Below, in pieces: positions 41,756 to 51,247 of a stretch of DNA of 58,719 nucleotides (positions within the stretch are counted from its first letter, which is position 1; each line of letters starts with the position of its first letter). The notes beneath the pieces were generated by a model that saw nothing but the letters and a program-made list of their open reading frames with translations, did not search any database and was not told the DNA's origin. Made by a program: the position numbers and the translations under genes. Source of the DNA: Paenibacillus elgii NBRC 100335 (GTDB lineage: Bacteria > Bacillota > Bacilli > Paenibacillales > NBRC-103111); assembly GCF_004000865.1 (NCBI RefSeq), contig NZ_BIMB01000044.1, positions 1 through 58,719 of the forward strand. The letters are read 5' to 3'.

Positions 41756-43399
41756 ATGAAGAAGACAACGAAGACGCTTTCGTTCGCCGCATTGGCGATG
41801 AGCTTGGCGGTTACGGCATGCAGCAACAACGCAAACGAATCGGAAAACAAAGCGGATAACGCAGCGTCCGGCCAAGGAAACGGTGTGATTGAGGTTTCGA
41901 CGGTTTCGCCAAGCGATCAATATCTGAAGTTCGACGAAGGCGAGAACTTTACCAAGAACGCCGTGTATGATGCGTACGAAAAAGACATTGGCGTCAAAGT
42001 GACCAACAAGTGGGTAGCCGATACGAGCCAATTCAAGGAAAAGGTCAAAATCACGATCGCATCCGGCGATCTTCCGGACTTCTTCCCGGTAAACGCGACG
42101 CAGTTGAAAGAGCTGACCGAAGCGGATATGATCATGGACCTGACGGAAGTGTACGACAAGTATGCCACGGACGAAACGAAGAAGTATCTGACGATGGACG
42201 GCGGCATGCAGATGAAGACGGCCATGTTCGACAATAAACTGATGGCGATTCCGAACACCTATAATCCGTACAATTACCAGTTCCTATATGTCCGTACGGA
42301 CTGGCTGAAGAAGCTGAATTTGCCCGAGCCGAAGACGATGGCAGACATGATGACGATCGCCGAGGCTTTTAAAACCAAAGATCCCGGCGGTACGGGGAAG
42401 CCGTACGGACTCGCGATCAGCAAAAATCCTTTTAATATTGAAACTGGAGTTACGGGATTACGGGCTTTCCTCAACGGATACCATGCCTATGAAAATATTT
42501 GGATCGAGGATGGCAAGGGCGGGCTGGTCAACAGCGATATTCAGCCGCAGGTGAAGCAGGCGCTGGCCGCATTGCAGGACATGTTCAAGAAAGGGTTGAT
42601 CGATCCCGAATTTGCGGTGAAGGATGCCGAGAAAGAGGCTGAGCTCATCTACAGCAACGGCATCGGGATGGTCTATGGCGCATCGTGGACGCCGGCCCAG
42701 CTCGTCAAAGGCGCCGTGAAGGACGGAAAAGTGGTGCAGGAATGGGGCGCGTTCCCGATTCCGACGGTGGACAGCAACCCGGCCTTATCGCAAATCGGAC
42801 TGGGCGTGGATGAATATTACGTCGTCTCCAAGAAAGCGAAGCATCCGGAAGGCGTCATCAAGCTGCTGAACCAATGGATCGCCGTCGATAACCACCCGAC
42901 CGAAGAGCAGAAGGTGTACGAGTTCGGCAAAGACCGCAAAGAGAAGGGCAACAATTATTGGCTGATCAATCCGCTGCGCGTCGGCAAGCAAATCGACAAC
43001 AACGGCGAGGTGCTGCCTAAAGCGATTGCCAACAAGGATACGGGTATTCTGGAGTCGAAGGACCAGAAAACGCGATATGAGCGTGCGATGAAGTACGTGA
43101 ACGGCGATACGAGCATGTGGTGGGAATACCTGATTTCCGGTCCGAATGGCGTGTATTCGCTTATTCCGTCTATCCAGAAGAACAAGCAGTACCTGCAAAA
43201 CAAATTTTATGGCGCGCCGACGCCAACCATGGCCGAAAGACAGGAGATTTTGCTCAAGAAGCGGGACGAGGTCTATTTTAAAATCATTATGAATCAAGTA
43301 TCGGTCGATGAATTCGATAAATTCGTGGAAGAATGGAAGAAGCTTGGCGGCGATGCCATGACCAAAGAAGTGAACGAGTGGTACAAAACGAAGAAATAA
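41756..43399 (+). CDS. Extracellular sugar-binding lipoprotein (LplA-like)
   Basis: 547 aa, typical of the large solute-binding proteins of Paenibacillus CUT1 systems. The signal peptide ends in LAVTAC (Cys22). The binding-protein fold is visible in EKVKITIASGDLPDFFPVNA, TQLKELTEADMIMDLTEVYD, LYVRTDWLKKLNLPEPKTMA and the C-terminal KFVEEWKKLGGDAMTKEVNE. It binds an oligosaccharide outside the membrane and delivers it to the two permeases downstream. GGAGGGG precedes ATG 41756. A hairpin after the gene probably raises its abundance over the permeases. Confidence 0.93.
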   Translation: MKKTTKTLSFAALAMSLAVTACSNNANESENKADNAASGQGNGVIEVSTVSPSDQYLKFDEGENFTKNAVYDAYEKDIGVKVTNKWVADTSQFKEKVKITIASGDLPDFFPVNATQLKELTEADMIMDLTEVYDKYATDETKKYLTMDGGMQMKTAMFDNKLMAIPNTYNPYNYQFLYVRTDWLKKLNLPEPKTMADMMTIAEAFKTKDPGGTGKPYGLAISKNPFNIETGVTGLRAFLNGYHAYENIWIEDGKGGLVNSDIQPQVKQALAALQDMFKKGLIDPEFAVKDAEKEAELIYSNGIGMVYGASWTPAQLVKGAVKDGKVVQEWGAFPIPTVDSNPALSQIGLGVDEYYVVSKKAKHPEGVIKLLNQWIAVDNHPTEEQKVYEFGKDRKEKGNNYWLINPLRVGKQIDNNGEVLPKAIANKDTGILESKDQKTRYERAMKYVNGDTSMWWEYLISGPNGVYSLIPSIQKNKQYLQNKFYGAPTPTMAERQEILLKKRDEVYFKIIMNQVSVDEFDKFVEEWKKLGGDAMTKEVNEWYKTKK

Positions 43400-43417
43400 C
43401 GGCTATCCGGGCGAATC

Positions 43418-43453
43418 GAGGGATCGGGCGTACACCGTCCCTCCCTCTTTTTT
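43418..43453 (+). terminator. Intercistronic partial terminator
   Basis: GAGGGA-t-CGG / CCG-TCCCTC with a 7-nt loop, then CCTCTTTTTTT. It lies between the binding-protein gene and the first permease, the usual place for attenuation that lowers permease expression. Confidence 0.75.
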
Positions 43454-43499
43454 TCATGGTACCGCAACAACATCCTTAGGCATACGCGAGGTGAATGGC

Positions 43500-44405
43500 G
43501 TGAATGGACTGATACGGATATGGAGGCGGGAGTGGCCTCTGCATATGATGCTGATTCCGGGAATCGTGCTGGTGGTGATATTCAGCTATGTTCCCATGGC
43601 GGGCCTCATCATGGCTTTCCAGAAATATATCCCGAACAGAGGCTTGTTCGGCTCACCCTTCATCGGGATGAAAAACTTTCAATTATTGATCGATTATCCC
43701 GATATCGGGCGTATTTTCTTCAATACCGTCTATATTGCCGTAATGAAAATTATCGCCGGTCTGGTCGTGCCGATCACGGTGGCCATTCTGCTGAACGAGC
43801 TGCGGAGAGAATGGATCAAGCGAACGTTCCAGACGCTCGTCTACTTGCCCCACTTTTTATCGTGGGTGCTGTTAAGCGGGATCTTGGTCGACGTATTGTC
43901 TCCATCGTCCGGCATTCTCAATCAATTTCTCGGATTACTCGGTATCCAGCCTATCTTCTTCTTGGGAAGCAACGCCTGGTTTCCGTATGCGATGGTGCTG
44001 TCGGATGTATGGAAGGAGTTCGGCTTCGGCACGATTGTGTATCTGGCGGCGCTAACCAACATCAACCCGTCGCTCTATGAAGCGGCGGAAATCGACGGCG
44101 CGGGGCGGTGGAAGCAGACCTTCCATATTACGCTGCCTGGTATGATGCCGATCGTCATCCTGATGCTGACGCTGAATATCGGGAACGTCCTCAATGCCGG
44201 CTTCGAGCAAATCTTCAACCTGTACAGCCCGCCGGTCTATGAAAGCGCAGACATTATCGATACCTTCGTCTATCGCATGGGGGTGCAGCAGGCGCAATTC
44301 GGCTTCGCCACGGCAGTAGGTCTATTGAAATCCGTCGTATCGTTCATCTTGATCGCCATTTCCTATGTACTCGCCTATCGCGTAGCGAATTACCGGATTT
44401 TCTAA
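43500..44405 (+). CDS. Sugar ABC permease 1 (LplB-like)
   Basis: 301 aa from GTG 43500, with GCGAGGTGA upstream; an in-frame GTG at 43491 overlaps that site. Six hydrophobic segments; the cytoplasmic EAA loop is YEAAEIDGAGRWKQTFHITL. N-terminal PLHMMLIPGIVLVVIFSYVP and FFNTVYIAVMKIIAG are typical of the LplB branch. It pairs with the second permease encoded 36 bp on. No ATPase is in the operon; this family usually shares an MsmX-type ATPase encoded elsewhere. Confidence 0.92.
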   Translation: MNGLIRIWRREWPLHMMLIPGIVLVVIFSYVPMAGLIMAFQKYIPNRGLFGSPFIGMKNFQLLIDYPDIGRIFFNTVYIAVMKIIAGLVVPITVAILLNELRREWIKRTFQTLVYLPHFLSWVLLSGILVDVLSPSSGILNQFLGLLGIQPIFFLGSNAWFPYAMVLSDVWKEFGFGTIVYLAALTNINPSLYEAAEIDGAGRWKQTFHITLPGMMPIVILMLTLNIGNVLNAGFEQIFNLYSPPVYESADIIDTFVYRMGVQQAQFGFATAVGLLKSVVSFILIAISYVLAYRVANYRIF

Positions 44406-44441
44406 GCTAAGCTTCGTCCGTTATCAGAAAGGAGGCCTACC

Positions 44442-45326
44442 GTGGCGATAAAGACATCCTTGGGCCGCAAACTATTTATCGCGTGCAATTACATCTTCCT
44501 GGCGCTTCTGTCGTTCCTGTGCCTGATGCCGATTATTCATATTTTGGCGATTTCGTTCAGCTCCGGCACGGCTGCCGCGGCCGGCAAGGTTACGCTGTGG
44601 CCGATCGAGTTCACGACGGCCGCCTATAATAACGTGTTCGGCAAGCCCGAATATTTGCGGGCGTTCTGGGTATCGGTCCAGCGCGTCGTGCTTGGAACGA
44701 CCCTCAGCATGTTTTTGACGATTCTGACGGCCTATCCGTTGTCCAAGGAGCCTCGGCAATTCCGGCTGCGAACGTTTTACGCCTGGTTCTTCGTCTTTAC
44801 GATCCTGTTCAGCGGCGGTCTGATTCCCACTTTTCTCACGATAAAATCGCTGAACTTGATCGACAGCATCTGGGCGTTGGTCTTGCCGACAGCCGTTCCG
44901 GTGTTCAATGTCATCCTGCTGCTGAATTTCTATCGCAATTTGCCGAAGGAGCTGGAGGAATCGTCGCGGATCGACGGCGCAGGCCATTTTACGACTTTAT
45001 GGAAAATTTACGTGCCGCTTTCCTTGCCTGCCTTGGCCACGACGGGACTGTTCACGATGGTCGGTCATTGGAACAGCTGGTTTGACGGAATGCTGTATAT
45101 GAATCATACTGAAAATTATCCGCTGCAAACGTTTTTACAGACGGTCATTATCAAGATGGATTTCCGCTTCATTAAAGCGGAGAATGCCGAATTGATGCTT
45201 AAGCTGTCCGACCGAACGAGCAGAGCGGCGCAAATTTTCGTAGCGGCCTTTCCCATCCTGGTGGTGTATCCGTTCTTGCAGAAGCTGTTCATTAAAGGAA
45301 TCGTCATGGGGAGTGTAAAAGGATAA
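44442..45326 (+). CDS. Sugar ABC permease 2 (LplC-like)
   Basis: 294 aa from GTG 44442 (GAAAGGAGG upstream). Six hydrophobic segments, LMPIIHILAISFSSGTAAAA near the N-terminus, the EAA-type loop ELEESSRIDGAGHFTTLWKI and VYPFLQKLFIKGIVMGSVKG at the C-terminus identify the LplC/YtcP branch. With the preceding permease it forms the translocation channel. Confidence 0.92.
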   Translation: MAIKTSLGRKLFIACNYIFLALLSFLCLMPIIHILAISFSSGTAAAAGKVTLWPIEFTTAAYNNVFGKPEYLRAFWVSVQRVVLGTTLSMFLTILTAYPLSKEPRQFRLRTFYAWFFVFTILFSGGLIPTFLTIKSLNLIDSIWALVLPTAVPVFNVILLLNFYRNLPKELEESSRIDGAGHFTTLWKIYVPLSLPALATTGLFTMVGHWNSWFDGMLYMNHTENYPLQTFLQTVIIKMDFRFIKAENAELMLKLSDRTSRAAQIFVAAFPILVVYPFLQKLFIKGIVMGSVKG

Positions 45327-45364
45327 TAGCGAAGCGTTCTGCAGGCATTAGAGGAGAACATACG

Positions 45365-47098
45365 ATGAACTGCTTATTCTTTTTGCGTGATTCCTCGATA
45401 TTCAAGAAGGTGATGGCCGCTTTTCTGGCGGCTTTGCTGCCGCTGATGGCGATTACTTGGACGATCAACGAGAAGGGCTCGGACAATATCCGCAGTGAAA
45501 TTACGGAGTCAGTACTGAATACGACGCGGTTCTATATGGACTCGCTGGACAAGGAAGCGGATCGCATCAGCCGTTATTTGCCCAACTATGTGATGGATAC
45601 GGATCTGATGGAGCTTGCGGCAACCGGCAATGACATGAGTCCGTACGAGCGGACGCGCAAAGTATTGGATATCCAGCGGCGGCTTGAGCTGATGAAAAAT
45701 TCAAGTCCTTTCATTGAGGAAGCGAAGGCCTACGTTCCGCTCCTCAAACGCAGCATTCTCAGCAACGATTATGAAACCCGTCTGGACCCGGAGGAATATA
45801 CGGCGATGCAGCAAAATGCGAAGCTGTATGAAGCGCCGTTCATTTACTGGAACGACCGGTTGTTTATTACGATGCCATATCCCGGGAATTCGGCCCGAAG
45901 TCCGTTATATATTCTGGGGGTCGAGCTGTCGGCGGCCAAGATCAAGGAAACACTCGCGCAAATCGGCCGGACGCGAGGCGGGCAGAGCGTCCTGCTCAAT
46001 TTGGAGCTGGGGTGGAGCATGGAGACGGGGATGGACCCGGCTTTGCTTCAGCGAATGAAGTCTTTTGCCTTGGAGAAGCGGGAATTGCAATCTGAGGAAG
46101 GCCATGAAACGATCGTTCATGACCATAAAAGGTATCTTGTGGTGTATAAATATTCCAAGCTCTGGAACTCGTATTCCATTACCTGCATCCCGGAAGAGAT
46201 GGTTCTGGGCTCGCTGCAGATGTACCGGACGTTGTTCTGGTGGGCGTGTGCGCTGGCCGTTTGTATCGTCATGTTTTTTACTTATTTTCTATTGCGGTTT
46301 ATTTACCGGCCATTGATGAAGCTGGTGCATTCCTTCCGCCGCGTTCAGCAGAACCGGCTGGAGCCGATCCTCATCGATCGCGGAGCGGATGAATTCGGTT
46401 ATTTGTACCGGGCGTTCAATGATACGGTGCGGTCCTTGAAAACGTTGATAGAGGAAAACTACGAGCAGCAAATCCGGAATCAGCGTTCGGAGCTGAAGCG
46501 GCTGCAATCGCAGATTAATCCTCACTTTTTATATAATTGCTTTTTTGTACTATGCCGGTTGATTAAATCGGAGAGCCAGAAGGAGAAGGCGTATCAATTT
46601 TGCTTATATATCGGGCAATACTTCCAGTTCATCACCCGTAACGACGAGGATGAAATCCCGCTTGAGCTGGAGGTGGAGCATTCCCGCACGTATGTCGAGA
46701 TGCAACGAATCTGCTACGGGGAACGGATTCAGGTTTTGTTCGAGGGAGATGTCCCTGCGATTCACGTGCCGCGGCTCATTCTACAGCCGATTATTGAGAA
46801 TGCGTATAAGCATGCGTTGGGCAATATGCTTCAACCCGGCGAATTGTGGGTACATAGCGAGCGGAGGGACGATGACTTCCTCCTCTATGTCGAAGATAAC
46901 GGCCAAAGCATCACGGACGAGGAGATCGACCTGCTGCAGAAGAAGCTGCGCTATTCCTCGAACCGGATCGAGGAAACGACCGGCCTTATGAACGTCCATC
47001 GTAGAATTCAGCTGCGCTACGGAGAAGCATATGGCATTACCGTGTCCCGTTCGGAGCTGGGCGGGCTGCAAGTCATCATCAAACTGAGCGTAAGCTAA
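45365..47098 (+). CDS. YesM-family sensor histidine kinase
   Basis: 577 aa. Two membrane segments (about 15-33 and 287-311) flank a 250-residue extracellular sensor. HAMP follows (312-365), then the His_kinase motif QSQINPHFLYNCFFVL with His387 and the ATPase domain (ILQPIIENAYKHALG, VEDNGQSITDEEI, GLMNVHRRIQLRYG). It senses an extracellular sugar or the loaded binding protein and phosphorylates the AraC-type regulator encoded 12 bp downstream. It is cotranscribed with the transporter genes. Confidence 0.94.
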   Translation: MNCLFFLRDSSIFKKVMAAFLAALLPLMAITWTINEKGSDNIRSEITESVLNTTRFYMDSLDKEADRISRYLPNYVMDTDLMELAATGNDMSPYERTRKVLDIQRRLELMKNSSPFIEEAKAYVPLLKRSILSNDYETRLDPEEYTAMQQNAKLYEAPFIYWNDRLFITMPYPGNSARSPLYILGVELSAAKIKETLAQIGRTRGGQSVLLNLELGWSMETGMDPALLQRMKSFALEKRELQSEEGHETIVHDHKRYLVVYKYSKLWNSYSITCIPEEMVLGSLQMYRTLFWWACALAVCIVMFFTYFLLRFIYRPLMKLVHSFRRVQQNRLEPILIDRGADEFGYLYRAFNDTVRSLKTLIEENYEQQIRNQRSELKRLQSQINPHFLYNCFFVLCRLIKSESQKEKAYQFCLYIGQYFQFITRNDEDEIPLELEVEHSRTYVEMQRICYGERIQVLFEGDVPAIHVPRLILQPIIENAYKHALGNMLQPGELWVHSERRDDDFLLYVEDNGQSITDEEIDLLQKKLRYSSNRIEETTGLMNVHRRIQLRYGEAYGITVSRSELGGLQVIIKLSVS

Positions 47099-47110
47099 AG
47101 GGGGAACGGC

Positions 47111-48784
47111 ATGTACCGACTGCTGATCGTGGATGATCTTCCCATTATCGTCGACGGCCTTCTTGAGCTATTCGAGCAAACCAGCCATCTGCCGCTTGAG
47201 GTGATGAGCGCTTATTCGGGCGAAGAAGCGCTGGAGGTGCTGTCCGACCACCGGATCGATATCGTCGTGTCCGACATTAAGATGCCCGGTATTGAAGGGA
47301 TCGAGCTGCTGCGGGAAATCAAGTCGCAGTGGCCCGCCTGCAAGGTGATTTTTCTGACCGGCTATAACGATTTCCACTATGCCCGAAGCGCCATTACCTA
47401 CGGCGGGTTCGATTACATTCTGAAGGTCGAAAGCGACGAAAAAATTATTCAGTCCGTCGAACGGGCCATCGAGAAAATCGAAGAGGAACAGGATCAAGTG
47501 CAGATGATTGCGAGAGCGCAATCCAAGATGAGACAGGCCCTGCCCTCGCTGCAAAAGGAGTTCATGTGGGGACTCCTGCAGGGCAAGCAGGTCACGGAGG
47601 AGGAGCTCAGACAGGCGTTCAAAGAAATCGACATCCCGCTCGATGCGACCATGCCGGTGTATTTGCTCATGGGAAGGGTGGATGCCTGGAAAGAGATGTT
47701 CACCATGCCGGATAAAGCGCTGCTCACCTATGCGCTGCAAAATATTTGCGACGAGTATTTGTCGGCACAGGTACGAAGCTTTTCCGTCGTCTTCGAGCTG
47801 TCCAAGATCGTCTGGATCATTCAGCCCAAAGCTTCTGACGAGCTATCCGGCCATGCCGGCGGTCTGGATTGGATGAGAGCCCACCGGTATACGAGCGGTA
47901 TTCTGGACAGCGTGCAGGAAACGTGCAAGAAGCTGCTGCGGCTGTCGGTCTCGTTCCTGCTCGGCAGCGAGGCGATCCCGTGGAACAGTCTGTCGGACCG
48001 GTTTCATTCGATCAAATACGGCTTGATGCAAGGACACGGATTGTTGCACGAGGTCATTATGACCGATAAGGACATGCAGAAGGCGGACCCTACCGATAAA
48101 GCGGAAAACTATCATGACGGATTCTTCCACGCCCGGGTACAATTGCTCATGACCTGTCTGGAGAACAATCACCGCGAGCAGTTCAACAAGCTGTTCGTCG
48201 AGCTGACCGCCATATGGAACGACCCGGACACGCCCTGTGAGCGGAAGAGCGAGCTGTACCATTCCCTCTCGTCCGTCTTTTTGTTCTATCTGTACAAATA
48301 TCGGGACATTCGCGATCACGTCAATTTGCAGGTGGATCTCGACATTTTGTTTCGCTATGACGATTCTGCTCCCTGGCCGGAGCTGGTCGAATACTATTGG
48401 AAAATCGCCGATTGCATCTTCGAATGGAACGCGCAGCGGGGCTTGCAGCTGCCGACGGAGGTCGTGAATAAGGTGCACCGCTATATCGAGGAGCACATCG
48501 CTACCGATATTTCGCTCACCGCTCTGGCGGATTACGTAGGCTTGAACCCGTCGTATTTGTCCAGGCTGTATAAGCAAATGACCGGGATCGGGCTATCGAA
48601 ATATGTGAACGATTACAAGAACGTGATCGCGAAAGACATGCTTCTGAACACCTCGATGAAGGTCAACGAAATCGCGGCTGCGCTGGGCTATAACTCGGCG
48701 CTTGCGTTTATTCGCTTCTTCAAGAAGCAGAACGAGACGACGCCGCAGGATTTTCGCACGGCGCGAAGCCCGATGCCTGGTTAG
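47111..48784 (+). CDS. YesN-family response regulator with AraC output domain
   Basis: 557 aa. Receiver with acceptor Asp55 in IVVSDIKMPGIEGIELLREI, a long middle region of unknown fold (about 130-440), and a C-terminal AraC-type double HTH (ISLTALADYVGLNPSYLSRL, MKVNEIAAALGYNSALAFIR). It is the last gene of the binding protein-permease-permease-kinase-regulator operon, which it probably activates from the divergent promoter region at 41346-41755. Confidence 0.94.
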   Translation: MYRLLIVDDLPIIVDGLLELFEQTSHLPLEVMSAYSGEEALEVLSDHRIDIVVSDIKMPGIEGIELLREIKSQWPACKVIFLTGYNDFHYARSAITYGGFDYILKVESDEKIIQSVERAIEKIEEEQDQVQMIARAQSKMRQALPSLQKEFMWGLLQGKQVTEEELRQAFKEIDIPLDATMPVYLLMGRVDAWKEMFTMPDKALLTYALQNICDEYLSAQVRSFSVVFELSKIVWIIQPKASDELSGHAGGLDWMRAHRYTSGILDSVQETCKKLLRLSVSFLLGSEAIPWNSLSDRFHSIKYGLMQGHGLLHEVIMTDKDMQKADPTDKAENYHDGFFHARVQLLMTCLENNHREQFNKLFVELTAIWNDPDTPCERKSELYHSLSSVFLFYLYKYRDIRDHVNLQVDLDILFRYDDSAPWPELVEYYWKIADCIFEWNAQRGLQLPTEVVNKVHRYIEEHIATDISLTALADYVGLNPSYLSRLYKQMTGIGLSKYVNDYKNVIAKDMLLNTSMKVNEIAAALGYNSALAFIRFFKKQNETTPQDFRTARSPMPG

Positions 48785-48800
48785 CATTAGTTAAATGAAA

Positions 48801-48844
48801 AAATCAAGCCGTCTTGGTTCGATCGAGATGGTTTGATTTTTTTA
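48801..48844 (+). terminator. Terminator of the sugar operon
   Basis: AAATCAAGCC / GGTTTGATTT (one G-T pair) around a 19-nt partly paired loop, then TTTTAG. Confidence 0.8.
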
Positions 48845-48947
48845 GTTTCGGAAGGAAAAGTTTTTTTAACCAACCGATCCGTGTTCTTAACAAACGTTGC
48901 TATGCTATAACTTAGATAGTATATGCTGGTAGAAGGAAGTGAACCTG

Positions 48948-49253
48948 ATGACCAATCAACCCAGTGGAGAAAATACGCCTTTATTTTCACAAACGATTAC
49001 CGACTTTTGGCGGATGCAATTTTTGAACGGAGACGTCCTCTACAGCGATGAAGTCTTTACTCTCGCCATCAACCCGGACCTGGACGAAGACAGTCGGGTC
49101 ATGGTGCTGGAAACCGCCGACGGCCGGGTTATGGCGGTTCTGACGCCTGCGCTGGCCGAGAAGACAGGCCTTGATCAACGACAAGACCTGTCGGAGCCGA
49201 TCTTTCGCCGGAAATTGAACGAAGCGGGAGTCACTCTGCATGGCGCGGACTAA
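48948..49253 (+). pseudogene. Truncated GNAT-associated N-terminal domain
   Basis: ATG 48948 with AAGGAAGTGA upstream opens a 101-aa frame (MTNQPSGENTPLF...). TDFWRMQFLNGDVLYSDEVF, NPDLDEDSRVMVLETADGR, VMAVLTPALAEKTGL and FRRKLNEAGVTLHGAD resemble, as I recall it, the N-terminal region of a longer Bacillales protein that ends in a GNAT acetyltransferase domain. Here the frame stops right after LHGAD, exactly where a truncated chemotaxis-receptor sequence begins on the other strand. I infer a deletion that removed the GNAT half. The fragment still has a start signal and may be translated. Confidence 0.6.
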
Positions 49254-49947
49254 TGATCTCGACCGAGCTGCGGTCCACCTCGACCACGATGCTCTCGACA
49301 TTTGCGGAAGCTCTTTTGTTCTCCTCGGAAGAAAGGGTCAGGTCTTTAATAATCGAAACGCCGTTATGGCATAAACTGTTGGTTTGATTGACCATCGATT
49401 CGATCTCCGAGGTGCTGTTCAAGATGTCCCCCATGCCGCGCGCCAAATCGGAAACTTTATCGGAGCCGTGTTCCGTTTCATTGGCTTGCTCTTCGCTTGC
49501 TTTGGCGATGTTGTCAATCGCAAGCGACAGTTCGGTCGTAGAAACCAAATTGTCGTTGGACACCTGGGTCAGATGTTCGGAGGTGGCGGTGACGCTGCCG
49601 GATGCTTGCTTGATCGAACCGACAACCTCTCTTAATGCATTTCTCATTTCACTGATGGCGAGCGTCATTCTTCCGATTTCGTCGCTTCGTTTCATGAGCT
49701 TCTCATAGGAGGCGTCTTCTTTCAGGTCCAGCTTGCTGGTTTTTTGAATGAGGGCTACCAGGTGGTCCAGCGGTTTGAAGGTTTTCTCGTAGATCGCCAG
49801 CATGACGACGATAAAGAGAACCAAGCTAATAGCGACGATGATGCCCACATTAGTCAGAATTTTGGTTATGATTTGGCTGATTTCCCTATGTGTATACCCC
49901 GCAGTCAAAGTCGCGTTTTGGAATGGAAGGTGCAGCGGGGCCTGCAA
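49231..49947 (-). pseudogene. Methyl-accepting chemotaxis protein fragment
   Basis: The minus-strand frame has one membrane segment (ILTNVGIIVAISLVLFIVVM), a HAMP domain (FKPLDHLVALIQKTSKL) and the first part of the signalling coiled coil (RNALREVVGSIKQASGSVTA ... VESIVVEVDRSSVEI). It ends before the invariant hairpin tip that contacts CheA/CheW, and the last residues (SPRHAE) are the reverse of the GNAT fragment. At the 5' side an in-frame TAA lies just before the first residues (ELAPLKELG, stop, SLQAPLHLPFQ), and the extracellular sensor domain is missing. Truncated at both ends, it cannot be a working receptor. Confidence 0.8.
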
Positions 49948-50088
49948 CGATTATCCAAGCTCTTTAAGGGGCGCGAGCTCAAGGCAACTCCCGGAATTAC
50001 GAGATAACTGTGAAAGAATAAAACATTCCCTGAAATTATAATTAGCATTGAACCATCCCTGGCAGGACACTCCAATGCTAATGATGAT

Positions 50089-51108
50089 CTATCCGTTTGT
50101 ACTAAGCGCCAACAAGCGTTTTAGGTTATCATCAATAAATTTATTATCGTCACTATTGATGCCGCGACCGGCAAAATGGCCCCAGATCGACTCGATAGGA
50201 TTAAAAACAGCATTAGGTATGAACTTAGCCTCGTATTCGTTATCGTCCGCCGAGCAGAAAAGATCCGTGCTCCCTGGCATGACGAAGGCAAGCGCTTTAA
50301 TGCTTTTGAGTGCCTTATCGAAATCTCCGTTATAGGAGGGGTTTGCACTAATATCTGCATGTTGTCCTGTCCATAACATGGCCAGGACATTGTGCGGATC
50401 CATCTTCATAAAGCTATCTTCCCAGACGCCAGTCATAAAATCTGTCAATGAATCAAATCCCAGCTCACGATAAAGTTCCTCTCTGTAAAACGCCTGCGAT
50501 ACGCCCCATCCCGCATACACACGACCAACGGCGCGCATGTCTGCAGAAGTCAGCTGGTTTAGTTTGCTTGAATCGAAACCAATTGCGGCCATGAGCGGAG
50601 CTTTCATGCCGTCCAGGACCACATACGTTTGGGGCCAAGTCTTGGCAACTCCGGCGAAAGGTGCAATTCGTTCCACCATGTCTGGATAACTTGCCCCCCA
50701 TTGGAATGCTTGAATGCCTCCCATGGACCAACCAACGACGAGAGCGATCTTTTGAATGCCGAATTTTTCGGTCACCAGCCGATGCTGGAATTGAACGTTG
50801 TCATAGATGGTTACCTGCGGAAAATTAGCCCGGTCGAATGGGGGAGGCGTGTTACTGGGAGACGAAGATAATCCGTTGCCCAGCAGATTTGGAACGATTA
50901 TGAAATAGTTCTGCGGATCGAGTGCCATGCCGTCTCCAATCAACCATTCATTCTGAACATGCTGGTCGCCAAAACCAGTTGGATAGATGATGACATTATC
51001 TTTCTTTTCATTCAATCTTCCATAAGTCTTATAAGCAAGAAAAGCACTCGGTAACGTCACTCCCGATTGCAAGGTTACGTCACCCATATCAAAAATCTCA
51101 TAATCCAT
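50089..51108 (-). CDS. MetX-like alpha/beta hydrolase
   Basis: 339 aa from ATG 51108 (AAGGGAG upstream); an ATG at 51141 has no site. It resembles homoserine O-acetyltransferase and related esterases: DVTLQSGVTLPSAFLAYKTY, NVIIYPTGFGDQHVQNEWLI, IIVPNLLGNGLSSSPSNTPP, nucleophile Ser in VVGWSMGGIQAFQWG, acid in MPGSTDLFCSADD and His in WGHFAGRG. The homoserine-binding features cannot be checked here, and the divergent LysR gene suggests an inducible degradative or detoxifying esterase rather than methionine synthesis. No signal peptide. Confidence 0.85.
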   Translation of the reverse strand: MDYEIFDMGDVTLQSGVTLPSAFLAYKTYGRLNEKKDNVIIYPTGFGDQHVQNEWLIGDGMALDPQNYFIIVPNLLGNGLSSSPSNTPPPFDRANFPQVTIYDNVQFQHRLVTEKFGIQKIALVVGWSMGGIQAFQWGASYPDMVERIAPFAGVAKTWPQTYVVLDGMKAPLMAAIGFDSSKLNQLTSADMRAVGRVYAGWGVSQAFYREELYRELGFDSLTDFMTGVWEDSFMKMDPHNVLAMLWTGQHADISANPSYNGDFDKALKSIKALAFVMPGSTDLFCSADDNEYEAKFIPNAVFNPIESIWGHFAGRGINSDDNKFIDDNLKRLLALSTNG

Positions 51109-51217
51109 CGTATTGTCGCTCCCTTCAAAATGAAACCACACATTGAGAATGTATTTCTTGTTGTTTAGTATAGATCTGTGATACTCTCAATAAAAGTGAA
51201 TAGATTTCAAAGTAGTA

Positions 51218-51232
51218 TTCAATAATATTGAA
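51218..51232. promoter_or_regulatory. LysR-type binding site
   Basis: TTCAATAATATTGAA, a perfect 15-bp palindrome containing T-N11-A, 16 bp before the LysR start in the divergent promoter region. Confidence 0.6.
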
Positions 51233-51247
51233 GTAAAAGGGGATCGT

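Noticed and set aside
47843..48577. 244-aa frame opposite the YesN-type regulator
   Set aside because: Antisense shadow without start signals.
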